Assembly (NCBI GenBank): GCA_012976225.1
Contig: JAAVVG010000045.1
Span: 1 to 64,000, forward strand
Direction: 5' to 3'
Source: Golubevia sp. BC0850
Lineage: Eukaryota > Basidiomycota > Exobasidiomycetes > Golubeviales > Golubeviaceae
Length of the DNA stretch: 64,000 nt
This document shows, piece by piece, positions 10,729 to 22,466 of this stretch. A program made the translations under genes and the position numbers. The notes beneath the pieces were generated by a model. It was not told where the DNA came from. It worked only from the letters and a program-made list of their open reading frames with translations, and did not search any database. How positions within the stretch are numbered: the stretch's first letter is position 1; the number at the start of each line of letters is the position of its first letter.

Positions 10729-13700
10729 ATGTTACCAAGTATACTCAAACGTTCAACTCGATTAGCAAGTACAAGTAGTAGATCGGGTGGAAGTATCAGC
10801 AGTAGTCGATCCTCTCTTTCCTTCTCCACCACCTCATCATCATCATCATCCTCATCCTCTCTCCGTCGTCCTCTAGCTTCAAGATCTTCCAGCAATTCCC
10901 CTCATCTATCAACCTCATTCTCACTATCCTCAAGAGGTTACGCTACTCCAACAAATCAACCTCCAAAGAGGGATCAGAAAGAGAAGAAGGAGGCTTCATC
11001 GAATAAGTCAGCAGAAGTTGGAGACAAAAAGAAAGATGATCCAGAATTCCAAGCTCAAATAGATAAAGGTTTACGTGAAGCCAAAGAGAAATCAGATCCA
11101 GATCCAGATCCTTCTTCTTCAGTTCCAAAAGAGTTGAAAGATTTCTTTGATAAGAAGGGGATTAAGTCAGAGGGAGAGAAGAAGGCTTCTTCAAATAAAA
11201 GTGAGAACAAAGAGGAATCTTCAGAGGAGAAAGAGAAGGAAGAAGAAAAGGAGAACAAAGAAAAGTCAAAGTCAAAGAAAAATCAAATTCCACCAGGAGC
11301 AACCGAGATTCGATTAAATGGAAACACTTTACTTCTAACAGCACTTTCCTCTTATGCAGTTTATAGATTAACTTCATCCGATTCAACTTCTTCTAGAGAA
11401 ATCACTTGGCAAGAATTTAGAACCGCATTATTAGATAAAGGTTTGGTAGATAGATTAGAAGTTGTCAATAGACAAAGAGTTAAAGTTCATCTTCATTCAA
11501 ATGCAACTGGTGGAATGTATCAATCTTCTTCCTCTTCAGATGGTGGAGTCACAATGTCAAATGGTGGATCATCAAATCAATCTCCAAGACCTACAACTTC
11601 ATCAGGAAACAACGCCTACTGGTTTTCAGTAGGCTCAGTAGAAGCTTTCGAAAGGAAACTAGATGAAGCTCAAAGAGAGTTAGGAATCCCTTCAAATGAG
11701 AGAATCCCAGTCGCTTATCATGATGAAGTCTCCGCCTCTTCTACTTTGTTACATTTTGCTCCTACAATCCTATTGGCTGGTTTGTTATTCTACATGACGA
11801 GAAGAGCTGCTTCTGGAATGGGAGGTGCTGGTGGTGGTGGTGGGGGAGGTGGAATCTTTGGAGTTGGCAAATCTAAAGCTAAAATGTTTAATCAGGAAGA
11901 ACAGGTGAAAACCAAATTCAAACATGTGGCTGGAATGGATGAAGCCAAGGAGGAAATTATGGAATTTGTTAACTTTTTGAAGAATCCTGCTAAGTATGAG
12001 AAACTTGGTGCTAAGATTCCTAGAGGAGCTATTCTTTCTGGTCCGCCTGGAACGGGAAAGACTTTGTTGGCCAAGGCTACGGCTGGGGAAGCTAAGGTTC
12101 CTTTCTTGAGTGTTTCTGGTTCGGAATTCGTCGAGATGGTGAGTCATCGATAAGGATGAAGAGGAGGAAAGGCTCCGATTAAGACTGGACATGATTTGTC
12201 AGCTTAGGATGGAAGGTGGATGGTTAGTTTGATGAACGGAAGAAGTTGGGACGCAGTTCGAAGGGATACGAGGAGATGCCAGGCAGAAGGAAGGGTAGGG
12301 ACAGGTTACGTCATCCTCTTGTCCTCTCTTTCTCCCTCTCGCCACTCTCCCTCCAAAACTCGCTGCAATGCGCATGATTTCCGCTATCCTATTTTCTGCC
12401 AACTGCTCCTCAGTCCAAAGATCACTGACATCTCTTCTCTTCCCTCCATTCCCTCTCTCCCACCCTTCAGTTCGTAGGAGTTGGACCCTCGAGAGTCCGT
12501 GACATGTTCGCCAACGCCAAAAAGCATGCTCCATGCATCATCTTCATTGATGAGATCGATGCTATCGGAAAAGCCAGAGGTAAAGGAGGTAACTTTGGAG
12601 GAAACGACGAAAGAGAATCAACACTTAACGAATTACTAGTTCAGATGGACGGATTCGGAACTGAAGAACACGTAGTCGTTCTAGCTGGTACCAACAGACC
12701 TGATGTTCTAGATCCAGCTCTAATGAGACCTGGAAGATTCGACAGGCACATCGCAATCGACAGACCAGACATTTCAGGAAGACAAGAAATTTTCAAGGTT
12801 CATCTAGGTCCAATTACTCTATCAAGCGATACGAATACTGAGCTGTTATCTGAAAAGCTATCTACTTTGACCCCTGGTTTCTCTGGTGCTGATGTTGCCA
12901 ACGTTTGTAACGAAGCTGCTCTAATCGCTGCAAGAGGCGGAGCTGAATCAGTCGAAGAATATCATTTCGAGTTAGCCATTGAAAGAGTCATCGCTGGATT
13001 AGAAAGGAAATCAAGAGTTCTATCACCTGAAGAAAAGAAGACGGTCGCCTATCATGAAGCAGGTCATGCAGTTTGTGGTTGGTTCTTAGAACACGCCGAC
13101 CCCTTATTAAAGGTTTCAATTATCCCAAGAGGGGTTGGAGCTTTAGGTTATGCTCAATATTTACCAAAAGAAAGGTTCTTGTTCTCAACTGAACAACTTT
13201 TAGATCGAATGTGCATGACTCTTGGAGGTAGAGTTTCTGAAGAAATCTTCTTTACCACAATCACCACTGGAGCTCAAGATGATTTATCTAAGATTACTAG
13301 GATGGCTTTTGAAATTTGTGCTAGTTATGGAATGAATAATATCATGGGTCCTGTTAGTTATAAGGTTGAAAATGAAAGTATGCATAAACCTTATAGTGAG
13401 AAAACTGGCGAAATGTTGGATAATGAAGTTAGGAAAATGGTTACTTTAGCTCATGAGAGAACTACTAAGTTGCTTAGAGAACATAAAGATGATGTTGAGA
13501 AGGTTGCTCAATTGTTACTTCAAAAGGAAGTCATTACTAGAGAAGATATGAGAAATTTGTTGGGAAAGAGACCTTTCAAAACTGCTGACGAAGCTGATGC
13601 TTATTTGGACAAGGTGAGTTTCCTACCTCTTGCTCTCTATGTTCTTTTTTCGGATCGATTCTTGTTCATGAGACTGATCACTGGCAATTTCTCCTCATCC

Positions 13701-13850
13701 CTCCTCCTCTTTGGTCGTCAACAGAAGGGAATGTTGAAGCAGCGTAAGAAGGTTGGAGAATCTTCTGCTCCACCGCCACCACCTGAAGAGCTCGGACCAG
13801 AGAGCGCAGCAGGTCTTGCAGCTTCAAAACCTCAAGAACCAAGACTTTAA
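10729..13850 (+). CDS. AFG3: Mitochondrial m-AAA protease subunit (Afg3/Yta12 family)
   Basis: Exons 10729-12138, 12471-13613, 13725-13850; about 892 residues. Order of parts: Ser/Arg-rich presequence, a charged stretch, a first membrane segment ([14 protein letters not shown], near 202), the FtsH extracellular-type domain ([20 protein letters not shown]), a second membrane segment ([13 protein letters not shown], near 350), the AAA domain with Walker A GPPGTGKT (near 445), Walker [12 protein letters not shown], second-region arginines in MRPGRFDR, and the zinc protease motif HEAGH followed by the usual distal Asp region. The enzyme degrades misfolded inner-membrane proteins and processes mitochondrial L32 and others. 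Splitting at EFVEM|FVGVG is confirmed by the AAA consensus. The last intron (13614-13724, 111 bp) has no in-frame stop; its removal leaves a Pro-rich C-terminus (APPPPPEEL). Yta10 and Yta12 are closely related, so the exact orthologue is uncertain. Confidence 0.9.
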
Positions 13851-14680
13851 GTCTCGAAAATCTCAAAAACCTATTTCTCTCTAATCCGAACCTTACACCC
13901 TCGATACTAGACCGAATCTCTTCAGAGATCTCAGAACTTCTCTCACCACTCTTTCCAGACCTTTCCACCTTCTATTCCAATCATACTTTTTCCTTTCCAT
14001 CCTACGACTCTTTTGTCAAATAGCAAAGATATGCCTTCTCTTGTACCATCGATCTTCCCTCTTCTCACCTTTTTTCCCCTTCTTTTTCTCTGTCTTTTCC
14101 GCTCTTTCCTCATAAACCCAACACATCATTGCAACAGCATGTGAAAATTTAATCATTACAGACTGAGATACAAACAGAAAAAACTCAGAAAAGATACGAA
14201 CATCGCAGTTTCGATGGTGTGAATGAGACAAACGAGGTGAAGGTGCTTTCAGTGCAAATCCAATTCGGTCCATTGTGATTGCCTTGATGTTTCAAGAATC
14301 TTCGCTTATCGAATTTAATGACCTCTACACATGACTTGCTCCTTGAATGTTTAGTGAAATGAGAGCTTCTCTTCTCGCTTTGAGATTTGAGAGTTGGAGG
14401 TCATCTCCTCACCGACCATGATGGAACTCAGCCTCTCCATCATCTGTTCTTTGAGTATTACAGATATCTCTCAGTCTACTGGTATCATGTTCCAAAGTCT
14501 GTTGACTTTTCCAAACTGGCAGAGGGGCGATGCTTGAACAGCCCCGCCAGCTTCTCTTATGTATGAGGTAGAGACACCGCCCTCTGCCTCTCTTATCTTC
14601 ACTCTCCTCCCACATATCAATTTTCTCATCTTTCATATAAAAGTACCATCAGCAGCCCAACCCAACCCAACCCCACCAAA
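13851..14680. other. Intergenic region, nothing recognised
   Basis: About 830 bp between the protease gene and the glutathione transferase-like gene. It contains a T/C-rich run near 14060-14110 and a CAACCCAACCCAACCCCACC run just before the next start codon. No gene seen. Confidence 0.4.
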
Positions 14681-16410
14681 ATGCAATCCAGCGATTCACA
14701 AAATTCAGTCTCCTTGAATGGGGAAGCCGACACTTCCATCAGTTCCACTTCCAATTCGGCATCTTTACAAGATTTATCAATTCAATCTGACTCAAATCTA
14801 GCAACAGCAACTGAATCTCAACAACCAGAAACCCAAACTTCAGCTGAAGCTCAAGCTGAAGCTCAACAAGTTCAATCAAAAGCAGCAGCAGCTTCAGCTT
14901 CAAATTCAAATTCCAGTTCCTCCACCAATCCAACCTCCACTCTTGCTACTACTTCTCTCTCTTCTTCAATTGAAGGTTTAGTCCTCTACGATCTTACAAC
15001 AAAGAAAGGCTCAAATCAATGCTTTTCACCTCACACTTTGAAAACCATTCTAGATTTGAAATTGCTGGGAATCGGTTATGAGAGACAAAGGCTGACCTTT
15101 GCTCAGATTCGTGGTGAACTCAGTAGAAAGGTCGCCGACAATGTCACCGTTCCTTGTTTGGAGCTGAGCGATGGAACCAATATAATTGAGAGCTGGAATA
15201 TCGCAGAGGTGAGTGACAAGAAGGTACAGGTGCGAGAGGAATGGATTAATGATGAGTTGGTGTTGAGAGGACTCGATTGACTGTCAGACCTCGCAACTTC
15301 AAGCGCTTTACGAGTGTTCCAATCAAATAAACGATTCGAGAAAAATCTCAGTCAAGTAGCAAAAAGCTGGTTGCAACCTACTGGTGGAGACGAATTTGGC
15401 CGTTCTCTTATCAGGTCATTCATTTGTCCTACCCTTCCCACTCTACTCTCAGTGTGCCTTCCGCTCCCTCTGATCTCGCTTCGTGGGTGTAGAGCATGCT
15501 AATATCTTTCCACCTTTCTCTCCTTCAGTACCTCGAATCTCAACATCCAAAAGGAGTCCTTCTATTCCCCTCAACCTCCTCAAAAGTCTTCGCTCAATTC
15601 CTCAACACTTTCGGAAAGACGGTTTTAGGACCCAACATTGGTCCTCTATGTATGCCTCAGATCGCTTGTCTAGTAGACCCAGAATCAGCGGATTATTTCG
15701 TCAATCAAAAAGTTGGAGCTGCAAGAATTGAGAAACTCACCAAAATGACTGCTGTTGAGAAACAGAATTACGTTGAGGGAGCTATCAAGGCTTTGGGAGT
15801 TGTAGACAGTGCGTTGGGAACTAATGATGCTGTTTATGATCCAGATGCAACTCCTCAGGAGATTGAGAAGAGAAGAAAAAGAGGTGGGGATGTAGAAAGC
15901 TATAGTGGAAATGTTGGGGATGAGAAATCGAGAATGGTTAGGAAATGGTTGTGTAAAGGAGAGGAACCTAGTCATGCTGATGTAAGTATTTCGAGAAGTT
16001 GTGATGATTTGTAGTTCGAGTACAGAACCGTGGCAGCGACTGACTTGACTTCGCTTTCTTTGCCTTTCTTCCCACTCCTCTTCTCCTTGTTTTCTCAAAC
16101 TCCGGATTCTTCTAGTTCGTTCTTTTTGGGTGAGTGTCTCTGACCGCTTGCTACTGTTTCCAGCTCTACCAGACCTTGATACTCCAAGTCCTGAAATGAA
16201 CACCTCCGCTGACTCTCGCTCTCGCCCTTTCCCTCTTTCTCTCCCCCCTCTCCACACTTTCTCCTCGAAAGTTGGTACTCATTCACAAGAGTCACAGGAC
16301 CAGAGACTACAAAGCAAATCTGGCAGAATTCATCTAATCCACTCGTCAAAGCATGGGTCAATAATCTACTTAAATGGTGTGGAAAGGAGATCACCGATGA
16401 TTTCATTTGA
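14681..16410 (+). CDS. Glutathione S-transferase-like protein
   Basis: Four exons: 14681-15208, 15529-15981, 16116-16129 (14 nt) and 16272-16410; 377 residues. After a Ser/Gln/Ala-rich N-terminus of about 100 residues comes a thioredoxin-fold GST N-domain: LVLYDLTTKKGSNQCFSPHT, then the cis-Pro region VPCLELSDGTNIIESWNIAE and YLESQHPKGVLLFP. The pattern is that of the basidiomycete GST group that includes UstS-like and fungal-specific forms. The C-terminal helical domain begins near residue 195 and ends ...WYSFTRVTGPETTKQIW, WVNNLLKWCGKEI. The microexon TTCGTTCTTTTTGG is required: it supplies FVLFG, joins GG to T of the following exon and restores frame through to the TGA at 16408. Substrate unknown; the N-terminal Ser (FSPHT) is where the catalytic residue sits in related Ser-type GSTs. 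Confidence 0.75.
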
Positions 16411-16616
16411 GACAATGGCAATTCAGAGCTCTTGATTCATCACTACATGTTGTTGATAGATACTCAACAAACAATCTCGATTTAAGCTACGAGTTCTCTT
16501 GAGGCAAATCCTTTCAATAAATGGACATTTACATGTTTGAAAGTCGTTGCTAAGAGCTGAAAAGTAAGATTCAATGCGAGAACAAAAAGTGCCAGAAGTT
16601 CCTCGAAACGGTCAGG

Positions 16617-16700
16617 CCAAAACTCTATCACCTTCGGAATCAGAGGCTTGAACGATCTCTCCGTCTGCGTCTTCTAAATTCGAATCGTTCCCCGTGGTGT
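16617..16700 (-). pseudogene. Relic C-terminus related to the small acidic gene at 9.8-10.4 kb
   Basis: On the minus strand the end of the small acidic gene is recognisable: NDSNLEDADGEIVQASDSEG followed by DRVLA and a TGA, against SDSNSDLEDRKHVQASDSED, DGFLA and stop in the intact copy. The nucleotide match is clearest over GAATCAGAGGCTTGAACG (plus strand). No matching upstream exon could be found, so this appears to be a truncated duplicate. Confidence 0.6.
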
Positions 16701-17394
16701 GGGTTGAGTGTGGGCATCGGAGTGTGACTTGCAGATTGCATTAGAAGAAGCGGGTTCTGGAGACTGAGAGTTTTCAGGAACCTTTCACAGCAATTTCCTA
16801 CATTGATCAGATGAAGAAAGATTCGTTGATTGGGATCAAGAAACTACTCTGGTTTTCAGCCTCTCCCGGTAAGGTCCATCTGCATTGAAGAAGGCAAGAA
16901 GAGGTGGAAGAACTCAGGAAGTAGATCCAAGCCAAAAAACAAGTTGAGGAAGATAAGGGAGAACTGCGAGAGCACGTGGAGGAAAGAAAATGTCTGTTGA
17001 GTTTATGACTCTGAATCTAAGAATTTTCGATCCATGTCGGCATTACTTCTACTCCCTGAAGTCGAGCTACCAGAGTTCAGTATCAAAATTGGGTTAGCAC
17101 TGAGTTGTCGACCCTCCCTTCTCTCTCAGGAAGCCGAACTCTCTGCTCTCAATTTACAAGAGACGTAAATTGGATCTTCAATTCCAAACGACGACACTCT
17201 CTCAATTCTGCATCCTAGCAGTCACTCGAGCAATTTTCATTGAAATCAGGTTTCAAGACAGTGCCAGAAGTCTACTGGATATCACCAGAGGACTACATAA
17301 CTACAGTCGAGTCGTCAACATCAATCCCAAGACCATCCTCTCTTACACCTCTTCCAATTGAGGCTCGAAGCTGACACTGAAACTACCTGATGCA

Positions 17395-17475
17395 CTACTT
17401 AGAATCCGGAAGTAGAAGAAGCTGAGGGTGATTTAGGCCATGTGGTGGTGTCGGATGCGGATTCGAACTTCGAAG
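17395..17475 (+). pseudogene. Second relic related to the small acidic gene, opposite strand
   Basis: The plus-strand reading EEAEGDLGHVVVSDADSNFE resembles EEVEDGPEHGMASVSDSNSD of the intact minus-strand gene at 9789-10368. The frame closes after GCM. Similarity is short and acidic, hence moderate confidence; the orientation is opposite to the other relic at 16617-16700. Confidence 0.35.
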
Positions 17476-17760
17476 GGTGCATGTAAATGGAAACCCCCTT
17501 CAAGCTTCAATTCCGAAAATGATAGGTATCTGGCTCAATGACTTCGACCGACTTTTGACATACACTATGCTCTCCCATTTTTGTATTTTACTTTATCAAA
17601 CCTACTGACTCTCAAACAGATACTGTACGCGGGGAAGAGCTGGGGTTCCATTGCAGAAACGACTTTCTTGTCTCTTGGCCACAGCAGGATCAAAAGAACC
17701 AGCTAGACTCTTCTAAGGGCTCAGTCAGGGTCAATATTTGCCTGATCAAAAGCGACGAGA

Positions 17761-17855
17761 GATTGGCAGAATCGAGGGGCTAGTGAGAGAACCAGGCTGC
17801 GTTTTCGAATCGCATTAAGTGAAGTTTCTACGTTCGCATCTTCCTTCCCGAACCA
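17761..17855 (+). repeat. Shared upstream block, copy A
   Basis: Contains GGGCTAGTGAGAGAACCAGG followed by CTGCGTTTTCGA and GTGAAGTTTCT, then a pyrimidine-rich end. The same block lies before two other F-box-like relics and before the MFS transporter gene. Here it ends about 70 bp upstream of the F-box relic start at 17926. It is probably promoter/5'UTR sequence copied with the family. Confidence 0.7.
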
Positions 17856-17925
17856 CTCAATACTCGATCTTCGATCCCACTTCAATTGAACGCTGAATCT
17901 TAAGGATATACTTTCCATCTTAATC

Positions 17926-20130
17926 ATGAGTCACTCAAGAGCTTCCTTCAGAGATGCTCTCCTCAGTCTTCTCTTTCCTTCCAACTCCCTCTCTCGCTCT
18001 TGCCTCAGCCGTCTCAACCAATTGGAGATCTCGAGCGAAGGCAGATGCTCCTTTCCATCGAGTTCTAAATATCACAAGTCTAGGTCTCAAACTCAACGAA
18101 TTAGAAATCATCAAAGTCATAGCTCACTTCGCTTCACAGTACCCAAGACCTTTCCTAGAAGTTCATCTCGATCTCAGCAAATTCTGGAGGACTTGGGATG
18201 ACGGAGATCACGAAAAGGGTTTTCATGATATTATTCCAGGTGAAATCATGAGGTTATCATCGTATATACTACCTCAACTCATCTCTACGCTCTTGAATGC
18301 TACAGAGGGGAAACTTCAAAGGTTATTTCTAAAAGCTGAACACGACGTGGGGGGCAGAATCTGCTGCACTTCAGCTGAGATGATATTGGAAGGAGTTTGG
18401 GATTTAGCGAACTCAACAGAAGACTTAAGGGAGATCAAATTGGAGGTTCCGTTCCCACTCTCCTTCAGTTCTGGTGGGTTGGGAAAAGGTTCCAGGATAC
18501 GATGAAAAGAGGAGACAATTTCACGGACAATTTCATGGACATGCATGGAGATGCTCATGTATGTAACCAGATTATAAAGACGTGATCAGATTTACTGGTA
18601 AGGGGTGGAATGATCTAATCTTCGACTCTCGACGACTCTCAGTCTCAAGCTCTAACAGAACTTCTACAAACCATTCAGTTGTCGGTCTCTTCACTCAAAA
18701 TCCTAGATATAACTGCAAGAGACCGTAATCTTCAGATCAGGCCAGTTCTAGTTCTGGTTGCTAATTGTGAGATCATCCAACTTAAGCTGTTGATCAAAGG
18801 GGCATCGTCAGTGGAAAATCAGGTTTACAACTTCCCACAGAACACCCTTCCATCTCACATCGCCAACCTTACTCTAAAACTCATAATCCTAGAGCTGGAG
18901 TGGGAGTCGGAGCCGTTTCTTGGTTGGTCAGGAACGAAGTTAGAGACTTTCCAATCAATCTGCGGAGAAAAAGGTCCCTATCCAAAGTCTAGTCAGAATC
19001 CTTAATTGTAATGCTTCTCTGAACACACTAAAGCTTAAGAACTTCCAAATCATGAAATCTAGTTCTTCAGTTGGAGTAGCACAAGTCGTTCTTCCCAAGC
19101 TTCAATCCCTTGAGTTGATCCACGTCTTAGAAGAAGGACTCTTCATAGATGCACTCGTTCCTCAACTTCAAATTCTCAAAATTAAATTAAACGAGAGAAG
19201 AAATAAGGAGAAGAGAAGACTGGGAGAAGAAGGGGAGAGAATCTTCGAAGACTTCTCGTCGATCTTGAGATGCTGCAAGTCAACTTCGAAGGAATTAGCG
19301 ATCGGAGAGAACAGTGATGCCACATGGCAGAATGAAGCAGTGGAAGAGAAGATCCTGTCGTTCTCAGCCTTGGAAGTTGTAGAACTCAACGTCAGATTGG
19401 TGAATACAGCTGGTCAGATGGAATTTTAGGGGGTTAAGGATTTGAGATTAGGCCTAGACACATTTACCCTTCGGCCCTCTATCCAGCTCATCAGTGCTTT
19501 AAGTCAGTCTTTGGAGTCAATTCGGATTCTAGAATCAAAGACAAATTTGGGAATAGGGAATCTCTCGAATTACGATATTTCGTCGGCTTTGTGACAAGCA
19601 ATTTTGAAGGAGTTTCGTTTCCAAACCTGAATACTTTGGATCTGATCTTAGAGTCATTGCCATTATTGAATTTCCTCTCCAAATCTGCTCTGGATTATCT
19701 GGAAACCATCAAGATCTCGAACAAGGGTAGCTGGTTGGAAGGGTTCGACGGGTTTGATGCAACTCAACAAGTCAAGCTTCTAGAAGTGATCTTTTCTTTC
19801 CTCAAACCCAACGCCCATTCCTTCAAAAGATTCACATTCACTCAATTTAATCCGGTTTCAGACTACCAAGAAGAGCTCCTGGAGTTTCTGTACTTAGAGC
19901 ATTTGTTCATGGAAAACTGTTCTCCGTTGCTTTTCCTCAACTTTCAAACCTGCAAGTGTCCTCAGCTTTCAGACGTCATAGTGTCCGCCATAGATTTTTC
20001 ACCGGGTAACTTCAAGAGTTTTCCAATAGAGAAGCTTCCAGAGGTTATCAACTCGGCTACAGGTGCTTGGAAGAGGCGCTTCGACGATGCTTGGAAAGAA
20101 TTTCAGGAGGTCGAAATTGAAAGGTCATAG
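17926..20130 (+). pseudogene. F-box/LRR-like gene, relic A
   Basis: The N-terminus reads as an F-box: LPSEMLSSVFSFLPTPSLAL then ASAVSTNWRSRAKADAPFHR, closely parallel to the relic at 20482. The ATG at 17926 is out of frame with this F-box by one base: AGAGCTTCC here against AGAGCCTTCC in the copy at 44384. Leucine-rich repeat-like segments follow but in changing frames: 17954-18505 (frame of the F-box), 18679-~18950, ~18950-19429, and 19591-20130, with open LRR-like reading also between 19430 and 19590. No convincing splice sites explain the changes, so I count about four frame disruptions. F-box proteins recruit substrates to SCF ubiquitin ligases; the original substrate is unknown. An intact gene with several unusual introns is the alternative. 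Confidence 0.6.
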
Positions 20131-20304
20131 GAAATAAAGAGAGGTAGAAGAGGGGCAGGAACTGGGATTGGAAGGGAATGGGATGAGGAGGGAAGAGAAA
20201 GAGACAGAATAGTGCTTATCAATTTTATTCAATCTCATTTCAATTTTTATTTCACTGGCTTACTTTTGAGTTGATTCGCCTTCTTTGTTTCTTCTTCCTT
20301 GACT

Positions 20305-20400
20305 CAGGGGCTTGTGATAGAAGCACACTGCGTTTTTCGACGTCAGAGCAAACTGCGCGGATCTGCTCGTTCTACTTCTTCCTTCCGAACCATCACTCCT
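20305..20400 (+). repeat. Shared upstream block, copy D
   Basis: A more diverged copy: GGGCTTGTGATAGAAGCACA then CTGCGTTTTTCGACG, with the pyrimidine-rich CTTCTTCCTTCCGAACCATC end matching copy A. It sits about 80 bp before the start codon of the F-box relic at 20482. Confidence 0.55.
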
Positions 20401-20481
20401 CGCAAGCAGTCAACTCAACGCGCTTTCCCAACACTCTTTATCTTTCTTCGATTCTATTCTTTCGCTACTACCACATGAACC

Positions 20482-21768
20482 ATGTCAGATCCTCTCCAGA
20501 GTCTACCAGCTGAGATGATGACCTCCATCTTCCTCCAACTCGCTACTCCCTCAATTGCCTTATCAAGCGGCGTCTCAACCAATTGGCGACGCCAGATCGA
20601 ATCAGATTATCCACTTCATCGAGTCCTCGATCTCACCAAGTGCAGAGAGAGCTTGGACGAATTGGACATCCTCAAAGTCATTCATCATCTGTCCTTCAAG
20701 TACCCGTAACCCTTCAAGGAAGTTCGTCTAAGGCTCAACGGCTTTTGGAAGACCTGGCAAGATTTAGAGTCAGATCAGAACTCGTCATTTGATCTCAATC
20801 CGACTTTGGCCCGAGTCATGGAAGTCTCAGGTTACAGATTTACAACTTTAATCAACAATTTATATCTGGCAACGGAAGGCAGAGTCGAGAGGCTTTTCAT
20901 ATCAATTGAAGACAGTAAGCACGTACCAAGAAGGAATGTCGGGGACTTTTCTGAAGCGATAGTCAAGGGAGGTTATGATTTGAGTGATCTGTCATTCAAT
21001 CTAAGGGAGCTCTCCTTCTATATCCCCTTCCCTTTTTCATTCAGCTGCGGAGAATATAGGGAAAACTCCAAGAGAATTACGTTGGAAGGGTTTCAGATAG
21101 AAGAGGAAGCCCTAATACCAGTGATACAACTCAAGAATTTTATCCGAGAAGCAACTGCCTTCACTGGTCAAGGGTTGACCTGGATCTACTTAAATTCAAG
21201 ATATGTGCTGGACGGCTGGAAGATAGTAGATGGAACGAGCACCAAGACTACGAGGCCGAAGTTCAATCCTTAATAGAGTTGTTCCCGAGAGATCAAGCAG
21301 TCCAAAGCAACCCTCGAGTGTTTGACTTTACATGTGAATGCCGATCAAGCACCCGAAGCAGTTTTCGATATGATCATTTATTGCAAAAAATTTTCAAGCC
21401 TCACTATCACTCTCTCTTCGGACAGAACGGAACCAAGGGTGGTCAAGCTTCCAAGATCTGCATTTCCATCTAAGATCCCGACTCTGGTCTCAACTCTGAC
21501 CAACGTGGACCTGGACTGGGATTCAAGAGGACCTCAATCTTGGGTTGGGAAGGATCTGCTATTCTTGAGCCTCTCTGCCCAAAGTTCGACTTCTCGTCCC
21601 TCCTTCGCCATTCCAATCGGTAGCACGACAATTCTCCTCAACTCGACGAATCCTCAGACTCTCGCCCTGCGAAGAATCTCGAACTCAGGAACTCACCACG
21701 CGGTCAAGAATTTAAGAGTGGGCCCCTCAAGTTCAAATTGGGGGGATCGGTTTTCGAAGGGTGGATAG
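20482..21768 (+). pseudogene. F-box/LRR-like gene, relic D (premature stop)
   Basis: Starts MSDPLQSLPAEMMTSIFLQL with an F-box and the family motif GVSTNWRRQIESDYPLHRVL. At 20707-20709 a TAA interrupts the frame where relic A reads YPRPFLEVHL (here YP*PFKEVRL). Reading continues in the same frame as LRR-like sequence to 21273, then shifts (EVQSLIELFPRDQAVQSNPR in another frame) and returns at 21322 (TLHVNADQAPEAVFDMIIYC). At least one stop and two frame changes. It is shorter than relics A and C, so the C-terminal LRR part is probably lost. Confidence 0.7.
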
Positions 21769-22466
21769 AAGAGAAGAATCAAAAGAGAATTGCATGGAAG
21801 AGCGGGTGATCAAGCTGAAAAGGAGAAAGGGAAGGAAAAGGAAAGAATCATTCCCCTCCTTTTTCGTGTATTACAAGTTATCCAGGGAACCTGTAATAGT
21901 TTCATCCTTTATTCTTTCATTCTTTGACCGTTTCTGATTTGATGTTCCAGCTTGACCATGTTCAACTGCTACTCTTGTTGAGCCAATTCTCCTCGTTATG
22001 CTCCTCGAGCAAGACCACAAGACAAGAGTCAGGGCATGTCCTTCTTTTCTCATAACCAGTAGTCGAAAAAAGGAGACCGAGGGGCAACCCTTTTCCGAAG
22101 AAGGCAGACCAACCAATAGATCTTTTCATTCCTCACTCTTCCCTATTTCGCATCTTCACATCCAAGTGCCTCACGTCTACTAAACGTAATCAAGACAAAT
22201 AGCATTCCATCTCCCAAAGGAAAGAAGATCAAAGTTCCCTGCACTAAGAAACTTGAAACAGAAATCACATGGAAGCCTAGATTTGAGATGGAGATTGTAG
22301 AGACTTTTATTCGGTTTCGACATCTTGTGACTTCTTTGGCTGGAGGGGAGGAGTGGTTTTGAGGTTGAAAGAAAAAAGGTTGGAGGAAGAGAAGGAAGAG
22401 TGAAGGAAGGACGAGAGAGTGGGAGAAGGAAAAGGGAACGGGTGAAAAAGGTAGAGAGGAAGAATG
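21769..22466. other. Intergenic region, nothing recognised
   Basis: About 700 bp between the F-box relic and the minus-strand complex I gene. Purine-rich (GGAAAGGAAAAGG near 21825; GAGGAAGAGAAGGAAG near 22380). No gene recognised. Confidence 0.4.

Larger units (their letters stand above)
16411..17760. other. Gene-poor region with relic gene fragments
   Basis: Aside from two relics listed separately (about 16617-16690 and 17395-17475), nothing is recognised in this ~1.35-kb stretch. Open frames are short. Its composition is less pyrimidine-biased than the gene flanks. Confidence 0.4.
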
